From: Bradyrhizobium zhanjiangense
GTDB taxonomy: Bacteria > Pseudomonadota > Alphaproteobacteria > Rhizobiales > Xanthobacteraceae
DNA: 64,000 bases
Direction: 5' to 3'
Assembly (NCBI RefSeq): GCF_004114935.1
Contig: NZ_CP022221.1
Coordinates: forward strand, 6,531,001 to 6,595,000
The notes below the pieces were generated by a model, which did not search any database, was not told the origin of the DNA, and saw only the letters and a program-made list of their open reading frames with translations. Shown here one piece after another: positions 46,572 to 55,642 of the stretch (position 1 is its first letter; every line of letters begins with the position of its first letter). The position numbers and the translations under genes were made by a program.

Positions 46572-47558
46572 ATGACCAGCCCCAAGACGCTCGACATCAA
46601 ATCTCTCGCCCGCGACCTCCGCGCCGGCAGCCGCGCGGCGCTGGCGCGGGCCATCACGCTGGTGGAGAGCCGGCGCGGTGACCATCAGGCGCTGGCGCGC
46701 CAGCTGGTGCAGACGCTGCTGCCCGACACCGGCCAGGCATTTCGCGTCGGCATCACCGGATCGCCAGGCGTCGGCAAATCAACCACGATCGACGTGCTCG
46801 GGACGTATCTGATTGAACAGGGCCACAAGGTCGCCGTGCTCGCGGTCGATCCGTCCTCGGCGCGCAGCGGCGGCTCGATCCTCGGCGACAAGACGCGGAT
46901 GGCGCGGCTGGCGGCCTCCACTGATGCTTTCATCCGCCCCTCGCCGTCTTCGGGCACCCTCGGCGGCGTCGCCGCCAAGACGCGCGAGGCGATGCTGCTC
47001 TGCGAAGCCGCCGGCTTCGACGTCGTGCTGGTCGAGACCGTCGGCATCGGCCAGTCCGAGACCGCGGTCTGCGACATGACCGATTTCTTCCTCGCCCTGA
47101 TGCTGCCGGGCGGCGGCGATGAGCTACAAGGCATCAAGAAGGGTCTGGTCGAGCTCGCCGACATGATCGCCATCAACAAGGCCGATGGCGACAACCTCAA
47201 GCGCGCCAAGATCACCGCGGCCGACTATCGCGGCGCGCTGCACATTCTCAGCCCCAGGTCCGAGCATTGGCACCCACCGGTCGAGACCTATTCGGCGCTC
47301 ACCGGCACCGGCATCGCCGAGCTCTGGCAGAAGGTTCTGGATCACCGCAAGGCGATGAGCGCATCCGGCGAGTTTGCCGCGCGTCGGCGCGATCAGCAGG
47401 TGAAATGGATGTGGTCGATGCTGGAGCAGCGGATGCTGGCGCGGCTGCGCAGCGAGGCATCGGTGCGGACCAAGGTCCGGAAGATCGAGGCGGAGGTGGC
47501 CGACGGCCATCTCACGCCGGCGCTCGCCGCCGAGCAGATCTTGGAGTTGCTGCAATGA
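46572..47558 (+). CDS. meaB: methylmalonyl-CoA mutase chaperone GTPase MeaB
   Basis: 328 residues. G-protein chaperone that protects and reloads the B12 cofactor of methylmalonyl-CoA mutase. P-loop GITGSPGVGKSTTIDVLG, switch-like AVDPSSARSGGSILGDKTRM and LVETVGIGQSET (Walker B) and the NKAD guanine motif. ATG 46572 fits the family; the longer start at 46515 covers the hepT remnant. It overlaps pcp by 4 bases. Confidence 0.94.
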   Translation: MTSPKTLDIKSLARDLRAGSRAALARAITLVESRRGDHQALARQLVQTLLPDTGQAFRVGITGSPGVGKSTTIDVLGTYLIEQGHKVAVLAVDPSSARSGGSILGDKTRMARLAASTDAFIRPSPSSGTLGGVAAKTREAMLLCEAAGFDVVLVETVGIGQSETAVCDMTDFFLALMLPGGGDELQGIKKGLVELADMIAINKADGDNLKRAKITAADYRGALHILSPRSEHWHPPVETYSALTGTGIAELWQKVLDHRKAMSASGEFAARRRDQQVKWMWSMLEQRMLARLRSEASVRTKVRKIEAEVADGHLTPALAAEQILELLQ

Positions 47559-48211
47559 GCGAAAAGCTCCGCGTTCTCCTGACCGGCTTCGGGCCGTTTC
47601 CCGGCGCGCCCTATAACCCGACCCAGCCGCTGGTGGCGCGACTGGTGCAGCTGCGCCGCCCGGCACTCGACGATGTCACGATTGCAAGTCACATCTTCCC
47701 GGTCACCTATGCTGCGGTCGACCGGCAATTGCCTGACGTGCTCACGAAGGTCAAGCCGGATGCGCTTCTGATGTTCGGCCTCGCCGCACGCACGTCTTAC
47801 TTGCGCATCGAGACCCGCGCCCGCAATGCCGTCACCATGCTCTGGCCGGATGCCGCCAACACCCGTTCGAGCAAGCGCGGCATCGCTGGCCATGCGGACG
47901 CGATGACGTTCGGTCCGCACACCGCACGGCTGCTGCGCGCCGCACGTCTCACCGGCATCGATGCGCGCTCTTCGCGCGATGCCGGCGCCTATCTCTGCAA
48001 CTATCTGAGCTGGCGCGCGATCGAGAATGTGAGAGCGGGCGGGCCGAGCCTTGCGGCGTTCATCCACATTCCCCTGCTCGCGCGCAGCGGCGCCGTGCGC
48101 CGCAAGGGCGCGCCGCGGATCACATTGGACGAGTTGGTGGATGCTGGCGAAGCAATGCTGATGGAGATGGTGCGGTTGGCAAGGAAAGAGCGGAACACGC
48201 CGGGTTCGTAG
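47555..48211 (+). CDS. pyroglutamyl-peptidase I-like cysteine peptidase
   Basis: 218 residues, peptidase family C15, which removes N-terminal pyroglutamate. Fold marks: LLTGFGPFPGAPYNPTQPL, FGLAARTSYLRIETRARN (Glu), DAGAYLCNYLSWRAIEN (catalytic Cys near 149) and FIHIPLL (catalytic His). The Glu motif differs from the classical GLAGGR form, so substrate preference may differ. Coupled to meaB by ATGA, though no functional link is known. Confidence 0.87.
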   Translation: MSEKLRVLLTGFGPFPGAPYNPTQPLVARLVQLRRPALDDVTIASHIFPVTYAAVDRQLPDVLTKVKPDALLMFGLAARTSYLRIETRARNAVTMLWPDAANTRSSKRGIAGHADAMTFGPHTARLLRAARLTGIDARSSRDAGAYLCNYLSWRAIENVRAGGPSLAAFIHIPLLARSGAVRRKGAPRITLDELVDAGEAMLMEMVRLARKERNTPGS

Positions 48212-48301
48212 GGTGGGCAAAGGCGCACTTGCGCCGTGCCCACCATGCATCCGCATCCATGGTGACAATGGTGGGCACGCTTGCGCTTTGCCCACCCTAC
48301 G
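48208..48301. repeat. dispersed palindromic repeat, GGTGGGCAAAG family, copy 3
   Basis: GTAGGGTGGGCAAAGGCGCA at the left, GCTTTGCCCACCCTAC at the right, with CGTGCCCACCAT and ATGGTGGGCACG inside: a near-complete copy whose first bases overlap the stop codon of the pyroglutamyl-peptidase gene. Confidence 0.85.
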
Positions 48302-48413
48302 GCACCTCTTCTGCGTAAACGTTTAACCCTACCGGGAATAATCCTCACGCCACCCGCCGCGCTGCGCTACCTAGTCGGCGCGGACACCTCCCGCGTCCGC
48401 CGGAGGACGCATC

Positions 48414-49784
48414 ATGGACCTCAATCGCCGTCATCTCATCGGAGCTTCGACCGCCGGCATCGCCGGCGCGCTTGCCATGCCGGCTGACGCTGCGCGCGCG
48501 GCGCCCCTGACGTCCCTGCTCGGCCGCGACGCCACGCAATACGGCGTGCGGCCCGGCAGCAGCGAGGACCAGACGCGAGCGCTTCAGCGCGCGATCGATG
48601 AGAGCGCGCGGGCGCAGATGCCGCTCGCCTTGCCGCCGGGCATCTACCGGACCGGTCTGTTGCGGCTCCCGAACGGCGCGCAACTGATCGGCGTGCGCGG
48701 TGCGACGAAACTCGTCTTCACCGGCGGCGCCTCGGCGATCCAGAGCGATGGTTCCGATGCGATTGGCCTCACCGGCATCACCTTCGACGGCGGCAACATT
48801 CCGCTGCCGACGCGGCGCGGCCTGATCCACGTCCTCGGCGGCCGCGACATCCGCATCACCGATTGCGCGATCACCGGATCCGGCAGCAGCGGCATCTGGC
48901 TCGAGCAGGTCTCGGGCGATATCTCCGGCAACATCTTCACAAATATCGCGGTGACGGCGGTGGTCTCGTTCGACGCCAGGGACCTCAGCGTTTGCCGCAA
49001 CACCATCACCGGCACCAATGATAACGGCATCGAGATCCTGCGCACGGCGATCGGCGATGACGGCACGCTGGTCACCGATAACCGCATCGAGGACATCAAG
49101 GCCGGCCCCGGCGGCTCCGGCCAGTACGGCAACGCCATCAACGCCTTTCGCGCCGGCAATGTGATCGTGCGCGGCAACCGCATCAGGAACTGCGATTACT
49201 CCGCGGTGCGCGGCAACTCCGCCTCCAACATCCACATCACCGATAACAGTGTCAGCGACGTGCGCGAGGTCGCGCTCTATTCCGAGTTCGCGTTCGAAGC
49301 CGCGGTGATTGCCAACAACACCGTCGACGGCGCCGCCGTCGGCGTCTCCGTCTGCAATTTCAACGAGGGCGGCCGCATTGCCGTTGTCCAGGGCAATATT
49401 ATCCGCAATCTGCTCCCGAAGCGTCCGATCGGCACCGCACCCGACGACGATGCCGGCGTCGGCATCTACATCGAAGCGGATTCTGCGGTGACCGGCAACG
49501 TGATCGAGAACGCGCCATCCTACGGCATCGTCGCCGGCTGGGGCAAATATCTGCGCGACGTCGCGATCACAGGCAACGTGATCCGCAAGGCGCTGGCCGG
49601 CGTCGGCGTCTCCGTGGTGCCGGGCGCCGGCTCTGCGCTCGTCAACAACAACATGATCTCCGAGACCCCGCGCGGCGCCGTGGTCGGCCTCGATCACGCG
49701 CGCGCGGTGACATCGGACCTGTCGGCCGACGGTGCGCAGCGGTTCGCGCAGGTGGTGGTCGGGGGGAATGCAGTGCGGCGGTAA
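48414..49784 (+). CDS. Tat-exported right-handed beta-helix protein (TIGR03808)
   Basis: 456 residues with a twin-arginine signal (NRRHLIGASTAGIAGALAMP, cleavage after ARA near 30). Then a Pro-rich capping part and about 12 coils of a parallel beta helix with the N-x-I repeat (RDIRITDCAITG, GDISGNIFTNI, NVIVRGNRIRNC, IHITDNSVSDV, DVAITGNVIRKA). It matches the family named twin-arg-translocated repeat protein (TIGR03808). Such helices often bind or cleave polysaccharides, but no catalytic residues are recognised. Convergent neighbour is its usual partner TIGR03809. Confidence 0.88.
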   Translation: MDLNRRHLIGASTAGIAGALAMPADAARAAPLTSLLGRDATQYGVRPGSSEDQTRALQRAIDESARAQMPLALPPGIYRTGLLRLPNGAQLIGVRGATKLVFTGGASAIQSDGSDAIGLTGITFDGGNIPLPTRRGLIHVLGGRDIRITDCAITGSGSSGIWLEQVSGDISGNIFTNIAVTAVVSFDARDLSVCRNTITGTNDNGIEILRTAIGDDGTLVTDNRIEDIKAGPGGSGQYGNAINAFRAGNVIVRGNRIRNCDYSAVRGNSASNIHITDNSVSDVREVALYSEFAFEAAVIANNTVDGAAVGVSVCNFNEGGRIAVVQGNIIRNLLPKRPIGTAPDDDAGVGIYIEADSAVTGNVIENAPSYGIVAGWGKYLRDVAITGNVIRKALAGVGVSVVPGAGSALVNNNMISETPRGAVVGLDHARAVTSDLSADGAQRFAQVVVGGNAVRR

Positions 49785-49809
49785 CTGTGCGGCCGGCAGA
49801 CGGGCCGCA

Positions 49810-49870
49810 CATCCTTCGAGGCTCGCCCTTGCGGTGCTCTGCACCGCAAGGCTCACGCCTCAGGATGACG
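49810..49870. repeat. dispersed palindromic repeat, CATCCTTCGAGGCTC family, copy 2
   Basis: CATCCTTCGAGGCTCGCCCT ... GGCTCACGCCTCAGGATGAC with an inner GCGGTGCTCTGCACCGC hairpin. It sits between the convergent ends of the TIGR03808 and TIGR03809 genes and could separate their transcripts. Confidence 0.75.
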
Positions 49871-49906
49871 GGGTTGGAGAAGTTCGGCTGCCCTCTTGAA
49901 CATCCC

Positions 49907-50515
49907 TTAGAACGCGTTCCGCAGCAGCGGGTATTTTGCCTGCAGGCCGTCGAGGCTGAAGGTGAATTCGACGACGCGCTCGGGGGCGGCGACGATTTCG
50001 GCCGCGGGCGGGGAGAACTGCGGCAGAAGCATTGCCATCGTGGCCGGCGCCGTCGGCGGTGCCATCACGGCAGGTGCCGTGATCGGTGCCATCGCGGGCG
50101 GCGCGGAGAGCGGGGCGTCGGTGATATCGGCGAGAACGTCCGGCTCGGGATCGAGCCTGACCGGCACGGCGGTCTCGGGCGCGATGTGGACGGCCTTCGG
50201 CTGCACGGTCTGCGCCTGTTGCTCACGCGGAAACACGCGCGGCATCGTCGCCGGCGACCAGCCGAAGGCGGGCGTCACGCTCGCGGCTGCCGCAGCGACG
50301 TCCGCGCCCGTTGCAAGTGCGCGCCAGGTCTGGACCGCGCGCTTGGCCTCCTGGATGTTTTCGAGGAATGCGATCTCGGAGTGGTAGCGGCGCCAGCGTC
50401 CGGTCTCGAACATTTCGGAGAGATGTTGCAGCCGCTGCTCGGCGAGAACGCACCAGCGTGCCGCGATGTCGCGGCTAACAGCGCCGTCGCGAACGACTTC
50501 TTGGCGATGTGTCAT
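49907..50515 (-). CDS. TIGR03809 family protein
   Basis: 202 residues. N-terminal part is helical and conserved (AARWCVLAEQRLQHLSEMFE, GRWRRYHSEIAFLENIQEAK, AVQTWRALA); the middle is Ala/Pro-rich and disordered; the end VVEFTFSLDGLQAKYPLLRN is again conserved-looking. No signal peptide, so cytosolic. Known only as a protein regularly found beside TIGR03808. ATG 50515 chosen because the preceding residues of the longer frame are unlike the family. Confidence 0.83.
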   Translation of the reverse strand: MTHRQEVVRDGAVSRDIAARWCVLAEQRLQHLSEMFETGRWRRYHSEIAFLENIQEAKRAVQTWRALATGADVAAAAASVTPAFGWSPATMPRVFPREQQAQTVQPKAVHIAPETAVPVRLDPEPDVLADITDAPLSAPPAMAPITAPAVMAPPTAPATMAMLLPQFSPPAAEIVAAPERVVEFTFSLDGLQAKYPLLRNAF

Positions 50516-50998
50516 GAACCAGCCCGTCAGGAGAAAACACGGACGCGGGGACGCAACGCACACGAATCAATTTAGACGCGACATGAATATTTTGTGGAAA
50601 AGTTTTGACTTGTCCAGCAACGACGCCGCACCCGTCATCAAACACCGTAGTCGTGCGGAGATTTCCTGTGTTTTCGAGTCAAGCTTCGCACAAGCATGAC
50701 GGGCTTGCGGCGTGCCGAGTCGACGATCGGCACGAACGCGGGCGCGATCCTTCAACCGGAAGCTGAACGAGCGCCAAGCTTCGAAAGATCAGATGCCTAA
50801 AAAGAAAAGACCCGTCCGGGGGGACAACCGGACGGGTCGAGCCATATGGGCGCTTGGGGTGGATGGGCGCTCGCGCCTGATATGACTGATGGGGAGGGAT
50901 GACCGCTCCCACATAATTTGGTCGTGGCAGCTGGCTGAACGTTCAACGCGGGGTTTGCTTTTTTGACCTTCGCGGTGCGCGCATCTTTGTCGCCGCGG
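50516..50998. other. intergenic region with subtilisin-gene terminator
   Basis: 483 bases. Contains the promoter side of the TIGR03809 gene (AT-rich around 50570-50610), a 7-bp hairpin GTGCCGA/TCGGCAC (50712-50733), and the terminator at 50798-50838 that reads from the subtilisin operon. The 160 bases between the subtilisin stop (50999) and that terminator contain no convincing gene. Confidence 0.6.
50798..50838 (-). terminator. rho-independent terminator of the sigma/anti-sigma/subtilisin operon
   Basis: Minus strand: GACCCGTCCGG, 8-base loop, CCGGACGGGTC, then TTTTCTTTTTA. The stem is 11 bp and perfect. It leaves a 3' untranslated region of about 160 bases after the subtilisin gene. Confidence 0.88.
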
Positions 50999-52711
50999 CT
51001 ATCGCGTCGCCGGCCTATCCGCCTGAGAAATCGCGGATTTCTCGTCTGTGCTCGACAGCGAGGGTTGCTCGATCGCGCGGCTGCCCGGCTCGTCGCGACG
51101 CTTGCCGGCGTCTTCACGTTTTGTTGTACGGGATGTCGCCGCAACCGGCGTCGCGCTGTCGGGGGGAACGGCCATGACCGCGGCAAATGCATCGGCCTCG
51201 CCGTCGCCGAACAGATCATCACGCCCGGGTGAACCGAGGTCGCGCGCAGTCTTCGCAAGCGTCATGCGCAGCGCTTCCGGCTTCAAGGCGTGGTTGCGCT
51301 CGAGCAGCAGCGCCGCGACGCCGGAAACATAGGCGGCCGAGAACGAAGTGCCCGACGTCATCTGATATTTGCCGTCGGGCGCCGGCAGGAAGATGTCGAC
51401 GCCGGGGGCTGCGACCGCGATGTAGTTGCCACGGTTGGAGGCGGTGAACAGCCGGTCCTGCTGATCGGTGGCGCTGACCGCGATCACGTTGGGATTGGCG
51501 GCGGGATAGAGCGGCGGCGATTTCGCGCCGGCATTGCCGGCGGCCGCAATCAGCACCAGCCCGCGCGCAGCGGTCGCCGCAATGGCCCGCTCGATCACCG
51601 CGTCCTTCGGACCGGCGAAGCTCATGTTGACGATCTGCGCGCCGTGCTCGGCGGCATGGTTCAGCGAGCGCAGGATGATGTAGGACGAGCTCTCGGCGCC
51701 ACCGGCGGTGCCGCCGAAAGCGCGGATCGCGATGATACGCGCCTCGGGCGCGCTACCCATCAGCCGCGCATGCGCCACGATGGCGCCGGCGATGCCGGTG
51801 CCGTGAACGTGCGGCCCCTCGGCGCTGCCGAGCGCATCGAAATTGTCGGCGATGGAATTGGCAAGTTCGGGATGGCTGGCATCGATGCCGGAGTCGATCA
51901 CGGCAATCGTGACGTTGGCGCCGTGCGCCAGCGTATGGGCCTGCGGCAGGCGGAGCTTTGTCAGTGCATATTGCGCAGGATCGCCCTCGGTCGACCTCGA
52001 CGATGTCTGGTCCTGGAGCACATAGCGGAAGTTCGGCTGAAGCGAGCGCACACTGCCGTCGGCCGCGAATTCGCGCCGCACCGTCTCGTACGGCCGGCCG
52101 TCGGTGATGCGGAACAGGCCGAAAGTGGCGCCGATCAGCGGAAAATTCTCGGAGGCGACGCGCGTCAGGCCGTGGCGACGCGCAAGCTCGTCGGCCTCGG
52201 CCGGCGACAGCGCGCCGTCGATCTCGGCGACGAATTCGTTGGCGAAGCTGCGCAGGTTCACCGCGGCCGGCGTGCTGTTGCCACGCCCCTTGCCGGCGCT
52301 CTTCTTGCCTGATTTTCCACCGCCCTCGCCGCCCGCGTTCGACTGCGCCAGGCATTCGCCGCCGGCATCGCGATAGGGTGCGGTGCAGGCCGGATAGAGG
52401 TTCGGCGAATAGCGCGCATAGGGCAGCACCGGCGTCGTCCGCATGCGCAACGGTGTGGTGCGGGGGATGGCCGCGATCGTCCGCGGGCCGCGGCCGACGC
52501 TGACCGCACGTGCGGCAACACCGGGGCTGACACGCGGGGCAATGCTCGAAGAGATGGTCGGCGTGCGCGAGGGAACGCTGATCGTGGGCGTACGCATGAT
52601 CGCCTGCGCCTGCGCAACCTCGGCGCCGAGACAGGCTGTGAGCAGCAGCACGGCTCCAACCGACGAAACGTAGGCCCCGGCGCGTACCCAGCTCTCGGAC
52701 TTGCGCGTCAT
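50999..52711 (-). CDS. S8 family subtilisin-like serine protease, putative lipoprotein
   Basis: 570 residues. The signal has a lipobox (LLLTAC, Cys27), so it may be lipid-anchored. A low-complexity region (Arg/Thr/Pro, then Gly/Lys) follows to about 150, then an I9-like propeptide (about 155-232, FANEFVAEIDGALSPAEAD to LQPNFRYVLQ), then the S8 domain with the triad Asp273 (AVIDSGIDASHPE), His303 (HVHGTGIAG), Ser456 (SGTSFSAA) and oxyanion Asn393 (AAAGNAG). The tail from 515 is polar. All catalytic residues are present. It is the last gene after an ECF sigma and its anti-sigma factor. Confidence 0.9.
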   Translation of the reverse strand: MTRKSESWVRAGAYVSSVGAVLLLTACLGAEVAQAQAIMRTPTISVPSRTPTISSSIAPRVSPGVAARAVSVGRGPRTIAAIPRTTPLRMRTTPVLPYARYSPNLYPACTAPYRDAGGECLAQSNAGGEGGGKSGKKSAGKGRGNSTPAAVNLRSFANEFVAEIDGALSPAEADELARRHGLTRVASENFPLIGATFGLFRITDGRPYETVRREFAADGSVRSLQPNFRYVLQDQTSSRSTEGDPAQYALTKLRLPQAHTLAHGANVTIAVIDSGIDASHPELANSIADNFDALGSAEGPHVHGTGIAGAIVAHARLMGSAPEARIIAIRAFGGTAGGAESSSYIILRSLNHAAEHGAQIVNMSFAGPKDAVIERAIAATAARGLVLIAAAGNAGAKSPPLYPAANPNVIAVSATDQQDRLFTASNRGNYIAVAAPGVDIFLPAPDGKYQMTSGTSFSAAYVSGVAALLLERNHALKPEALRMTLAKTARDLGSPGRDDLFGDGEADAFAAVMAVPPDSATPVAATSRTTKREDAGKRRDEPGSRAIEQPSLSSTDEKSAISQADRPATR

Positions 52712-52727
52712 CGGTTCAGTGGCACGT

Positions 52728-53423
52728 TCAGGGCGTCGCGACGGCCAGATTGACGAACTTCTCGCGCTGCATCTTGCCGAGCAGCGAGGCGAGCTCGTCC
52801 TGGCTCATCGCCTTGTTGAATTGGAGGCGGAACATGCCGCCCTTGGCTCCGTCGATGATCGACGCCTGATAGCTGTCGAGCAACGCGGTGATGTCTGCGA
52901 TGCGCGCCTCGGGGGTGAAGCGCACCAGCGCGCGCGCCGGCGCGGCCGTGCTACCAAGTTCGCGTGTGATCGGCGCACTGGTCGAGAGCGAAGCCGTCTG
53001 GAAGGTCGCAGGCTGGTTCTTCATCAGCACGGCGCCGATAATTCCGGCTTGCAGTACGAGCGCGACGGCGCCGAGGCTCGCCGACCAGGCCAGCGTCCGC
53101 GGCGACAGGCTCGCGAAGAAGGTCGCGATGCGCGCCGACAGCGGCAGCGAACCGGTCGCCCGCGCCGGCTCGGCGTCGATCGCGGCGAACAGCTTCTGCA
53201 TCGCGCGCGCCGACGGAGCCCCCAGGCTCTCGTTCAGATGAATGGTCTCTTCGTACTCGCCGCGGATCGCGGCATATTGCTTCGCAAGCTCCGGATCGCG
53301 CGCCAGCGCTTCCTCGACGCGGCGGGCATCGCGCGCGTTCAGCGTGCCGGCGGCGTGCCAGGGCAGCAGCAGTTCAATTTCACTGGGCTCTTGCTCCAGC
53401 ATCTTCTTGCTCAAAGCCATCAT
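52728..53423 (-). CDS. anti-sigma factor with propeptide-like outer domain
   Basis: 231 residues. The cytosolic N-terminal part (EIELLLPWHAAGTLNARDAR and two more helices) is the anti-sigma domain, but the zinc motif H-x3-C-x2-C is not there: the His of PWHAAG has no Cys after it. One membrane helix (about 110-133, LAWSASLGAVALVLQAGIIG). The outer domain (about 160-231, ALVRFTPEARIADITALLDS to REKFVNLAVATP) has the strand-helix-strand-strand-helix-strand order of S8 propeptide domains. ATG overlaps the sigma gene by 4 bases. It should hold the sigma factor at the membrane until released. Confidence 0.8.
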   Translation of the reverse strand: MMALSKKMLEQEPSEIELLLPWHAAGTLNARDARRVEEALARDPELAKQYAAIRGEYEETIHLNESLGAPSARAMQKLFAAIDAEPARATGSLPLSARIATFFASLSPRTLAWSASLGAVALVLQAGIIGAVLMKNQPATFQTASLSTSAPITRELGSTAAPARALVRFTPEARIADITALLDSYQASIIDGAKGGMFRLQFNKAMSQDELASLLGKMQREKFVNLAVATP

Positions 53424-53989
53424 GGCCAGCCTCGCTCAACGCCGGCTGCCTTCAGCAGTTCGGCCAGTTTCTTGCGCGCATAGAACAAGCGCGTCTTCAC
53501 AGTGTTCTCCGGTATCCCGACGATTTCGGCCACTTCTTCCACGGATTTCTCGTGGTAGTAGACGAGATCGACGATTTCCCGGTGTTCCGGCGAAAGGCCC
53601 GTCAGACACTCCCGCAACGCCTCACTGGTATCCTTCTTCTGCACCACCGTTTCCGGATCGTCGGACGTATCCTCGATCGCGTTGGCGGCCTCTTCGTCCA
53701 ACTCGAAATCCTTCCTGCGCCGAAGCGCAGACAGGGCCTTGAATCGGGTGATTGCCAGCAGCCAGGTGGAAACGGCGGATCGGCCCTCGAATTTGCCGGC
53801 TTGACGCCAGACGTCGAGAAACACCTCGCTGATGAGGTCTTCCGCCGCCTGCTCGTCCCGCACGAGCCTGAGCCCGAACCTGTAAACCCTGACATGGTGC
53901 CGCCCGTACAACACCTGCATGGCGAGCCGGTCGCCTTGAGCGATCCTGGCGATCAGGACCTCGTCCGAAGCCGCCTGTGTCACGCTCAA
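53420..53989 (-). CDS. ECF sigma factor
   Basis: 189-residue sigma factor with regions 2 and 4 only. Region 2: AEDLISEVFLDVWRQAGKFE and STWLLAITRFKALSALRR; region 4: GLSPEHREIVDLVYYHEKSV and IPENTVKTRLFYARKKLAEL (recognition helix). The start is TTG 53989 or GTG 53983; neither has a strong ribosome site. Coupled by ATGA to the anti-sigma gene. Group within the ECF classification not determined. Its regulon presumably includes its own operon with the subtilisin. Confidence 0.88.
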   Translation of the reverse strand: MSVTQAASDEVLIARIAQGDRLAMQVLYGRHHVRVYRFGLRLVRDEQAAEDLISEVFLDVWRQAGKFEGRSAVSTWLLAITRFKALSALRRRKDFELDEEAANAIEDTSDDPETVVQKKDTSEALRECLTGLSPEHREIVDLVYYHEKSVEEVAEIVGIPENTVKTRLFYARKKLAELLKAAGVERGWP

Positions 53990-54423
53990 AGGCCGTCTCG
54001 CAAAGTTGGTCGGGTCGGTGCGGCGGAGGGTTCGACCAAAGCGGCGAAATTCTTCAAGCTACCGCACGCATACGGGGGCTTATGTGATCCACCCCACATA
54101 CGCGCATTTTTCTTGTTCCACCGGCGGCGACCCGCCTCGATCCAGATCGGTAACATAATACTGAAATATTTCCCTGCGGAAGGACTGTCCGGCACAGGCA
54201 GCCCGGTCAACCTGGATCCATAGCAGCCCTGCACGGTGTATGTCTCACGAACCCCTGCTTTGGCTCGACCGCATCGCAAACCAATGCTTAACCGCCGGCA
54301 AATTTCGCTGCCGGCCGACATTCCCTGTTCCGCGCTGCACGGTTCGGATTCGATTTCGAAGGATACCAAACCTAAAGGCTTGCCACGTAGATTTTTGAGC
54401 TGACATCCACCATTGGCAGGACA
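53990..54423. other. divergent intergenic region between ECF operon and diguanylate cyclase
   Basis: 434 bases. An inverted repeat TTGGTCG (54006-54012) / CGACCAA (54033-54039) lies 17-50 bases before the sigma start. GGAAC on the minus strand (54115-54119) resembles an ECF -35 box, but no matching -10 is found at 16-17 bases. No gene. Confidence 0.5.
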
Positions 54424-55581
54424 ATGAACACGGCCGCGCCGTCCTTTCCGCAGAGGAGTGCCGCTGAAGTCGCGGATCTCGTCCTCGCGCCCGAGGCGGC
54501 GGCTCCGGAAGTCCTGGCGCGCCGGGCCCGCCAGCGCCGCCAGATGTATATCGGCCAGGTCGCGAGCTACTCGCTCGGCGCCTCCGTCCTGCTGCTGTAC
54601 GCCTATGACGGTGCGATCTCCATGGGTGTGCCGTCGCTGTTCTGGCTCGGCGGGCTCCTGATCATCGGTACGTTCACCGTGCTGTCGGAAGCCGGCTTCG
54701 GCGATCGGTTCGAAGATCATTACCTCACCGTCTTCCAGATCTCGGCGCATATGGCGCTGCAACTGGTATTCCTGCTCGCAGTGCCGACGGTCGGGGTCGC
54801 GTTCCTCGCCGTGCTGTTTCTGATCTTCGCGTTCGGTACGCTGCGGATGACATCGAGCCAGGCGATGCTCACCTGGGGTCTTGCCACCTGCGGGCTCGCC
54901 TTTGTCTTCCTGGGTTCGGATCTGCCGATTGGCCTGCCGGTTACGACCCGGTTGCAGCGGACCGCCTCCATGCTGTGCTTCGTGCTGGTGATCGGCCAGT
55001 GCGCTTTCCTCGGCCTGTTCGGCGCCACGCTGCGCAAGATCCTGTACCGGCGCAGCATCGAGCTGAAGGCCGCCTATCAGCGCATCGAGGAACTGGCCGA
55101 GCTCGACGAGCTCACCGGCTCCTACAATCGCCGCTGCATCATGCGGCTTCTCGACGCCGCGATCGAAAAGTCGCGGCAGGCGTCAACGCCTTGCGCAATC
55201 GCGCTGATCGATCTCGACTGGTTCAAGCGCGTCAACGACGCCCACGGCCATCCCATCGGCGACGAGGTGCTGCGCACCTTCGCGATCACCATTTTCGCCA
55301 ACATCCGCCAAGCCGACTGCTTCGGCCGCTACGGCGGCGAGGAATTTCTGCTGCTGCTGCCCGGAATCGATGGCGAAGCGGCATCGCGCATGCTCGAGCG
55401 CTTGCGCCAAATCATCGCCGATCTCGACTGGAGCGCATTTTCCCCCGGCCTGCGCGTGACCATTTCCGCGGGCGTCGTGACGCTGCGCGACAACGATACT
55501 GCCGACACGTTTCTAGCACGCGCCGACCACGCGCTCTATTCCGCCAAGGCACAAGGGCGCAACCGCATTGCAACGGGCTGA
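54424..55581 (+). CDS. membrane diguanylate cyclase
   Basis: 385 residues. Six membrane helices (about 45-210) form a sensor module of MASE type, then a short coiled linker and a GGDEF domain. Active site GRYGGEEF, substrate region LIDLDWFKRVNDAHGHPIGD, and the inhibitory I-site RQAD five residues before GGEEF. All key residues are there, so it should make cyclic di-GMP and be product-inhibited. ATG 54424. Followed after 61 bases by a DUF2336 gene in the same direction. Confidence 0.92.
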   Translation: MNTAAPSFPQRSAAEVADLVLAPEAAAPEVLARRARQRRQMYIGQVASYSLGASVLLLYAYDGAISMGVPSLFWLGGLLIIGTFTVLSEAGFGDRFEDHYLTVFQISAHMALQLVFLLAVPTVGVAFLAVLFLIFAFGTLRMTSSQAMLTWGLATCGLAFVFLGSDLPIGLPVTTRLQRTASMLCFVLVIGQCAFLGLFGATLRKILYRRSIELKAAYQRIEELAELDELTGSYNRRCIMRLLDAAIEKSRQASTPCAIALIDLDWFKRVNDAHGHPIGDEVLRTFAITIFANIRQADCFGRYGGEEFLLLLPGIDGEAASRMLERLRQIIADLDWSAFSPGLRVTISAGVVTLRDNDTADTFLARADHALYSAKAQGRNRIATG

Positions 55582-55642
55582 CCAATTCATTTTTCCGGCG
55601 CGTGAGAAGACGCCGCCGGGCCAAACGCTCCAGGACAGGGCA

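Noticed and set aside
48345..49856. Minus-strand open frame of 503 codons over the TIGR03808 gene
   Set aside because: Opposite a gene with a Tat signal and beta-helix repeats. The repeated look of the minus product only mirrors those repeats.
53990..54423. EcfG-type promoter (GGAAC-N16/17-CGTT)
   Set aside because: GGAAC is present on the minus strand at 54115-54119 but the bases 16-17 away are TGTG or GTGG, not CGTT.
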